Positions 9,942-15,111 of a stretch of 15,111 nucleotides of DNA are shown piece after piece. Under the pieces are notes generated by a model, which saw only the letters and a program-made list of their open reading frames with translations, did not search any database and had not been told where the DNA came from. The DNA is taken from contig JAPEVC010000420.1 in the NCBI GenBank assembly GCA_027946555.1, positions 1 through 15,111 of the forward strand, read 5' to 3'. How positions within the stretch are numbered: position 1 is the stretch's first letter; each line of letters begins with the position of its first letter. The position numbers were made by a program, and so were the translations under genes. This stretch comes from Gnomoniopsis sp. IMI 355080. Its lineage: Eukaryota > Ascomycota > Sordariomycetes > Diaporthales > Gnomoniaceae.

Positions 9942-10206
9942 TGGATGTCGACAAAAGACATTCCAGATTGGACTTTCACTCCCCCGCAGGTGATGTACCT
10001 TGTCTTGTAGATGTTAGTGATGCGCTTGGCACTTGAATCAACTATCGTACTTGTCAAACCGAGTCAGGATAACCTCCATAAACTTTCAATCACCGTGTCG
10101 TGTTCATCGGAGTACTTAGTACAGGCGCTAAAAGTATCACGTCAACCCAAGCCTGTAAGAGTTAATAGTCGAAGCTAAATGCTTGAGAATCTCATGAAGA
10201 CCCCAG

Positions 10207-10224
10207 CACGTGCCCCACCGGTGG
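10207..10224. promoter_or_regulatory. CACGTG box next to a CCACCGGTGG palindrome
   Basis: CACGTG, the usual E-box core for fungal bHLH factors, ends two bases before a perfect 10-base palindrome with CGG-type half sites, about 60 bases upstream of the TATA-like element of the dioxygenase gene. Position and symmetry suggest transcription-factor binding; no factor can be named from the sequence. Confidence 0.4.
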
Positions 10225-10280
10225 TCTCCCATCCCAAGCGTGGGTTGCCTACTTGAACGATCCAGGATAGCGAGACGGCA

Positions 10281-10288
10281 TATTTAAG
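10281..10288 (+). promoter_or_regulatory. TATA-like element of the dioxygenase gene
   Basis: TATTTAAG lies about 250 bases before the ATG and is followed by pyrimidine-rich sequence typical of fungal transcription starts. Confidence 0.45.
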
Positions 10289-10535
10289 CGTTATTGGGCA
10301 AGACTCGAATCAACCGACCATCTCAGATAATTCAACTATTGCATACAATCAACTTCTCTTCCCGCATCGTATTGCTCAAACTAATTTGTCCTGCTCCTGC
10401 ACTGTCTCATCCCCCCACCACCCGAATCAGAGACCAGCCAAGGTCCCAAAGCTTCTTGCAAGGTTCTTGCGTACTAGTCTATCACAGGGACGAGTATTCC
10501 CCTTCGATCCTGTGCGACATTGCTCGTCATTCACA

Positions 10536-11977
10536 ATGGGCAGCAACGTGGAAACCTTTCAGGTCAAGCCGTTTGGGGGAGACTTGACCGTAAGCTCACT
10601 GTGACTAGATGTTCGCTCGTCCACGTGATAACAGTAAGCTCAACAGTTTGGCGCCGAGATCTATGGACTCGATCTTAACGACATCACCGGTGAGCCTGAT
10701 GCAGCTTGAATTTAATTTGTAGTTGATGGGAGTGTGGACAGAGGCTGATAATGTACAGATGCCGGCATCGCAAAGCTCCGAGACTTGCTCCAAGAGCATT
10801 TAGTCTTGGTGATCAAAGGACAGCAGAATGAACTCCCGCGCAAGAATTGGGAGCTCTTGCAGAAGCTGGACGCCGGCTCCCCCGAATTCACAGACGAGGA
10901 GTGGGCCAAGTTCTACAACCCCGAGGGAAAGGGTATTCTTGTGAGGACAGTTTCATTCGCTACGTTGGCTCATTAATCACCATGCTGACACGTAAGTTCC
11001 CATGACAGGCCAAACTAGGCTATAGCACGATCCCTGACGGCGGTCGTCTGTATCTCATGGGTAAGGGGTATCAAGGAGAAGACCACTACGGGTTGAAGAA
11101 TGTCCATTTGAGCGAAGCCTTTGCAGATGCCTATTACTCCAAGCCTCTGCCGAAAGAGGACTTCCAAAAAGGCATCACTCGCTTTCAATCATGGCACATG
11201 GACGGCCCGCAATATGCTATCAACCCGCCCCTTTTTACCTCGTTCCGTTGCATCAAGTTCCCTAAAGGAGAACAGACGGTCGATTGGGCGGACGGTTCAG
11301 GCTTGACGAAGAAGATCAAGCCTGGACGAACCGGGTTCTTCAGCACAGCGCAACTATACGATATGCTCAGCGATGAGGAGAAGCAAATGGCGGATCATAG
11401 CTGGTGTGAATATATGTACTACCCCTATGAGTGGATTCTGGGCTGCCGCGGCAATCCAAATGGGCTCAATGTTGCCTGTGAGGGTAGAGAAGTACCGGAG
11501 GCGGTTATGGAGGCAATGCCCAGGGATCCGAAAGATCAGCACGTTGTGAGCATCATTCCTGCCCTAATGAAAAGCGTGTCAATACACAGAAAGAGAAATA
11601 CTGATAGATACGAAACTGCTACACAGCTACCCCTTGTCTGGATGAATTCTGTTACCGGGAAGAAGCATCTACAGGTACAGCCCAATGTGGTACGCCGTCT
11701 GTTCATCCGCAACAGCACAGAAGACAAACCCAAGGTAATTGACGACGTCAAGGAAGTCCGGGACTTCCTGACCAAGTTGCAAATCCGGATTCTACGACCA
11801 GAAAACATCTACGTTGGTCCGGAGGAAGAGGGTGACCATGTTCTTTGGTACAACTGGGGCGTGATGCATACAAAGATAGACTACCCGGTCGAGTTCGGCC
11901 CTCGCACAGCTCATCAAGGTTGGCTTCCCGCCACTAGGAAGCCAAGCGGCCCTGTACCTATTCCTGTTCAGCAGTGA
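10536..11977 (+). CDS. Fe(II)/2-oxoglutarate dioxygenase, xanthine-dioxygenase-like
   Basis: TauD/TfdA-type dioxygenase; couples 2-oxoglutarate decarboxylation to substrate oxidation in the cytosol. Exons: 10536-10589, 10647-10689, 10759-10940, 11009-11545 and 11627-11977; 388 aa. The ATG is in TCACAATGGG context. The N-terminal FGAEIYGLDLNDIT and the block ending in LPLVWMNSVTGKK match fungal xanthine dioxygenases (XanA/xan1). Iron ligands are H156 and D158 in SWHMDGP and H353 in GVMHT; R365 in FGPRTAHQGW is the likely 2-oxoglutarate anchor. Intron 4 (11546-11626, 81 nt) is stop-free and in phase; removing it restores the family block. After R365 the sequence is TAHQGW, whereas XanA-type enzymes as I recall read a Q-C-N near this point, so the pocket probably differs and xanthine may not be the substrate. 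Divergent from the first P450 and convergent with the second, suggesting a pathway role. Confidence 0.88.
11546..11626 (+). other. In-frame, stop-free intron of the dioxygenase
   Basis: Starts GTGAGC and ends CTACACAG, with ACTGAT as a possible branch site 20-25 bases before the acceptor. Its 81 bases read as 27 codons without a stop (SVSIHRKRNTDRYETATQ-like), which have no place in the family. Splicing joins PKDQHV to LPLVWMN, the expected conserved join. Confidence 0.85.
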
Positions 11978-12437
11978 GACCGAGTAGAGGTTCAGGCGCT
12001 GTGTGTTAGAACATAGAAATGGTTTCAAGTTTCATAACAAAAGCTCGTGCGGAGAATCTAAATGGGGGAGAATGTTAGACAAGAATATACTGCATGGCTC
12101 TTGTCCACTTATTACGAACACATTGCGCTCTGGCAAACCTGTAGTCAGGCTATTCTATGAGATGTGATCAGAAAACGCCGATAAACCTCTTGACAAACAG
12201 CCAGATATTGCGGACGTATATATCCTTGCACGAGACACAGACTTGCAAAATTTCCAGGGGAGCCGGCAGCAACTGAACCCATCACACACGTTATACAAAG
12301 ACATGAAAGGTCTCCTGTTTTCACGTTATAAAGACCAAGCAAGAAACATTGGTATTAGGTAACGATTGACTATATCCGTGGGAGCATATAGAGCGCTAGT
12401 ATTATTTCGCGATGCAGTGCGGGATTTCAATTTATTA
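11978..12437. other. Dioxygenase 3' region up to the transposable element
   Basis: No gene seen. It holds the 3' UTR of the dioxygenase and the sequence before the MITE. The small minus-strand frames (11792-12028, 12145-12342) lack coding features. Confidence 0.5.
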
Positions 12438-12759
12438 GCGTCCCTGCACCTGATTTCCCGCACCCCATTCGCGTAGGCGTATAAACACATCTATACCCAC
12501 CCTATATATATTTTATAATATCTTTGTAAGATTTGTTTCTAATCATTGGTCTTTATGTACTTAAATAAAGTTTTCATAAACATTCAAGCAATTAAAAAGG
12601 TATATGGTAAAGCTATTAAGGTTTTCAAAGATAAATTTAGTTTTAGAAGATAAGAAATATTACAGGAAGAGTGTTCTTACATTATTATAGCGGCGACTTA
12701 AGGGTGGGAATACTGGCATTTATGTGGGCGAAAGTGCGGCAAATCGGGTGCAGGGACGT
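12438..12759. mobile_element. 322-bp MITE with Fot1/pogo-like ends
   Basis: Terminal inverted repeats of 26 bases lie at 12438-12463 (GCGTCCCTGCACCTGATTTC, then CCGCAC) and 12734-12759 (complement ACGTCCCTGCACCCGATTTG, then CCGCAC), matching at 23 of 26 positions, with weaker similarity running further inward (CCCACCC on both sides). The element is flanked by TA at 12436-12437 and 12760-12761, the target duplication of the Tc1/mariner superfamily. The interior is AT-rich and has no transposase frame, so it is non-autonomous. The GTCCCTGCACC-type ends resemble fungal Fot1/Pot2-like families. It lies between two convergent genes, 50 bases from the P450 stop codon, and may supply part of that gene's 3' UTR. 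Confidence 0.8.
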
Positions 12760-12809
12760 TAGATACTAGTAGATAATACTGACATCACTTAAACAAACTA
12801 TACTATTGC

Positions 12810-14617
12810 TCACTGATCACAACCCATTGGCACTGCAGCCTTGCCACGTGGGCGGAGCTTTACCAGCAACTCCGGCATCGTCCATAGCGCAAAGCACTGA
12901 CAGGCGGAATTCCAGTCCTCGATCTCGGTAGAGACCAGCTCCCATTCATATTGAAAAACAAGACTTGCGAGCAGAATTCTCAGCTCGAGGTACGCCAAGT
13001 TCTTGCCAATACATGAGCGTGTGCCTTCGGAGAAGGGGTGATGAGCCATTTTGTTGTCATGTTCAAACCCAGTTCCAAGCCAACGTTCGGGCCTGAAAGA
13101 CTCGGGCTCCTCCCAGTAGCGGGGATCGTAGGACAATGAAAAGTTCTCTACCGACACACATGTACCCTGAGGAATGAAGTGGCCGTCTACAACTGCACCG
13201 GGTGACTCGCGCGGCAAGCCAAGCGCCAGGGGCGGGAAAAGTCGAAGCCCCTCTTCAATCACGCCGTTGAGATATTTCAATCCAACAACAGAGTCTCCTG
13301 CTATTTCGTTAGCGTTCTCATGCCATTTTCCATTGAAGAGAATTATACGAACCGGTTATTTGATGAGCGGACTGGAAACTCGCCAGTATTTCATTGGTTA
13401 AGTTGTCCAAAGTTTGGGGATTACGAAGGAGGTAAAAGATCGTGGCCGTGAGCGCGGTGGCTGTGGTCTCCGAGCCAGCCATGATCAATGTCCAGGCCGT
13501 TGCCATCAATTCCTTCTCCGAGATACGGCCGTCCCTGATTAAGTGACTGAAGAAGTCCTGGCGATCGAGATCAGTCCGTTTGATGCGTTTTGCAGCCTTT
13601 GCTGCTGTCATCCGTTGATATTTGAGGTGCTTCTCTTTCAAAGACCGCGGAAACAACAGACGTGCAACTATTGGGCCAATATACGGCCGTTGCCGCTTGA
13701 GATACTCCACGTTGCTGTATCGTAGGGCGTCAGTGATCAGCGAATATGCTTCGTTGGAAGCTTCTGAAATGGATTCAAAGGATTCCCCGAATGCAAGATC
13801 ACCTGGCGGCACGTGAACGTCAAGACTTAGTATGATGGATTCTAACAGTGACATGAGGGTTATCGTACCAATGATGTCTAGAGTGAACCAATTAAGCGCT
13901 TCGCCGATTTTGACCGCCACTTGGCCTCCTTTGCCCAGGGTGTCCAATTGTTCAAACAGCAATCTCAGATATTCATGCAGAACTTTTTCCTGATCACGCA
14001 TGGCTGCAGCGCTGAAACCCTTGGAAAGAGCCCGCTTCTGGACAGCGTGTAAATCCGGATCCCGTGTAGTAGAAATGTCCCCTGGCCGCTCATATTCTCC
14101 AAACTTGAGAAATGCCTTCTTCCCATGGCTTGGCCGGCCATAGACGTCCATATAGGCCTGGGGGCTGCTGAAGGACAACCAGTTTGGCCCGATTCTCACG
14201 ACATTCCCTTTGGATTTGTTGATTCAGCACCAAGATTGATTGTAATCCACGAAAGCATACGCTTACCGTATTTGCGGTGCAAGTCCCGCATTGTGAAGGG
14301 GTGCCGACCAGATGCAACTGATGCATAGAACCATATCTATCCTTTTCAGTTAAGGCCTTTCTGAAGATGTGATTGGCATGAAAGTGCGGCTTACGTCGGA
14401 AATGGCGGCAAGCTTCGGACCCGCATACTTAGCAAGAGGGTGGGAAAACACTAAATAAATATATCTAGAGAGAAAATAGAGCGCAAGAAGCTGTCTTGGC
14501 GTTAGCAATCATGCTCCTCGATGGATTCACCTGGGTAGAGAAAGTGCCACCACGCCTACATACCGTGGCCAGTGCTGCGCCTAGCTTGAAGCTGAAGAGC
14601 TCTGGAGCCGTTATCAT
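12810..14617 (-). CDS. Cytochrome P450 monooxygenase (CYP65/TRI11-like)
   Basis: ER-anchored haem-thiolate monooxygenase acting on a small hydrophobic molecule. Exons in transcript order: 14617-14564, 14490-14395, 14336-14267, 14207-13869, 13802-13353, 13297-12810; 498 aa. Exons 1-2 encode the anchor (about residues 8-34), then HPLAKYAGPKLAAISD, LHRKYGNVVRIGPNW and FTLDIIGDLAFGESF. The I-helix is AGSETT at 295-300, ExxR is E352-G-L-R355, then FRPERW, and the haem loop is FSEGTRSCIG with Cys432. Intron 4 (13803-13868) is stop-free and in phase; removing it restores DIIGDLAFGESF. Intron 5 (13298-13352) uses an unusual GTTCGT donor but has a perfect GCTAAC branch and GCAG end, and its removal gives ITGDSVVGLKYLN. 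It resembles the other P450 of the locus in layout and motifs but is clearly a separate paralogue. Its 3' end abuts a MITE. Confidence 0.93.
13803..13868 (-). other. In-frame, stop-free intron of the second P450
   Basis: In the transcript it runs GTACGATAACC ... CCGCCAG, 66 bases, phase 1, with CTAAG or TTGAC as candidate branch sites. Read through it would add 22 residues between DIIG and DLAFGESF, a join that is contiguous in related P450s. Confidence 0.88.
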
Positions 14618-15111
14618 CTCGGCAACGTGATGGACTTGGTCCATATGGTTAGTAGAGAATTGGACGGTTCTTCGGTCCTCTTCAGGTAATTGTCATACAC
14701 ATGGTAATACACCACAGGGCGGACTTAAATGTTGCGTCAGTCGTTGTAGCTCTGTTTCAAAGGCCGGTATAAGTTGCCAACCCGAAGCGTCAACCAGTAA
14801 AGCACAAGGTTGACATGACCAAGGCTCCTAGATAGTGTCGCATTGGAATTGGAACACCCCTGGAGCTTCGTGAGTAAGACCCATTGCGGTAGAATCCCGG
14901 ACAGACTAGCGCTTAGCTGCAATGTGCTGATATGGGACTGCGTCCTGTGGATGGACTCGTACGATTTTACGAGATACCGCCGCAACCTTGCCAATGCCAG
15001 TCGAGTCAGGCTTAAATCTTCAACTGAATCATGAGCTATGTCTTGAAAATCAAAATGTACACAGTGGGAACAATCAGGAACACGCGCCCTGGAGCGGGAC
15101 TCCGTTGGGGG
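14618..15111. promoter_or_regulatory. Upstream region of the second P450
   Basis: Presumed promoter and 5' UTR of the minus-strand P450 starting at 14617. I see no gene, TATA box or clear repeat; open frames at 14737-14994 (minus) and 14843-15034 (plus) have no family features. Confidence 0.4.

Larger units (their letters stand above)
9552..10535. promoter_or_regulatory. Divergent promoter region, P450 and dioxygenase
   Basis: This 984-base gap separates the starts of two oppositely transcribed genes, so it carries both promoters. Visible elements are a 15-bp direct repeat (9897-9941), a CACGTG box (10207-10212), the palindrome CCACCGGTGG (10215-10224), a TATA-like TATTTAAG (10281-10288) pointing to the dioxygenase, and pyrimidine-rich 5' UTR sequence at about 10350-10430. 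Open frames in it lack credible coding features. Co-regulation of the two oxygenases is an inference from the layout. Confidence 0.65.

Noticed and set aside
9845..10057. 70-codon minus-strand frame with HVSTS peptide repeats
   Set aside because: The repeat peptide is simply the 15-base promoter repeat read in one frame; the frame lies in the divergent promoter.
12145..12342. Small minus-strand frame before the MITE
   Set aside because: No family features, no neighbour relation; length is within chance expectation.
12810..14199. Two separate truncated P450 genes
   Set aside because: A 55-base intron with a GCTAAC branch joins the halves in frame, and three further introns recover the N-terminal anchor; the total of 499 codons closes exactly.
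1..15111. CRISPR arrays, tRNA or rRNA genes, bacterial operons
   Set aside because: No direct-repeat/spacer pattern, cloverleaf or rRNA-like stretch was seen, and all genes carry spliceosomal introns or eukaryotic features.

Overview
The window comes from the genome of a filamentous ascomycete (Pezizomycotina). Genes are broken by short introns of 53-84 nt with GT...AG ends and CTAAC/CTGAC-like branch sites, intergenic spaces are moderate, and the enzyme families are typical of fungal secondary metabolism. The genus cannot be named from sequence alone; a Eurotiomycete-like or related mould is a guess.

Layout, left to right. 1-980: no gene, with a very AT-rich first ~170 bases. 981-2535 (+): five-exon SAM-dependent O-methyltransferase. 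2536-3925: gene-free, holding a tandem array of about six 126-136 bp units. 3926-5155 (-): single-exon soluble glycosyltransferase of the capsule-synthesis/GT32-like type. 5541-6634 (-): four-exon CmcJ/GA4-desaturase/AsaB-like hydroxylase or desaturase. 6635-7718: no recognisable gene. 7719-9551 (-): five-exon cytochrome P450. 9552-10535: divergent promoter region with a 15-bp direct repeat, a CACGTG box and a 10-bp palindrome. 10536-11977 (+): five-exon Fe(II)/2-oxoglutarate dioxygenase related to xanthine dioxygenase. 12438-12759: a 322-bp MITE with Fot1/pogo-like ends and TA target duplication. 12810-14617 (-): six-exon cytochrome P450. 14618-15111: upstream sequence of that P450.

All six genes can be spliced into uninterrupted proteins (421, 409, 294, 519, 388 and 498 aa) with their key motifs intact, so the locus looks functional. 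Together they form a tailoring block: four oxidative enzymes of three unrelated mechanisms, one O-methyltransferase and one glycosyltransferase. No polyketide synthase, NRPS, terpene synthase, transporter or transcription factor lies in the window, so either the scaffold gene is outside it or the pathway uses an unconventional scaffold. The product cannot be inferred.

Two introns, in the dioxygenase (11546-11626) and in the second P450 (13803-13868), are multiples of three and lack stops, so an ORF-based reading passes straight through them and inserts 27 and 22 spurious residues. Exon boundaries were worked out by hand from splice signals, reading phase and family motifs, without alignment software or transcripts.
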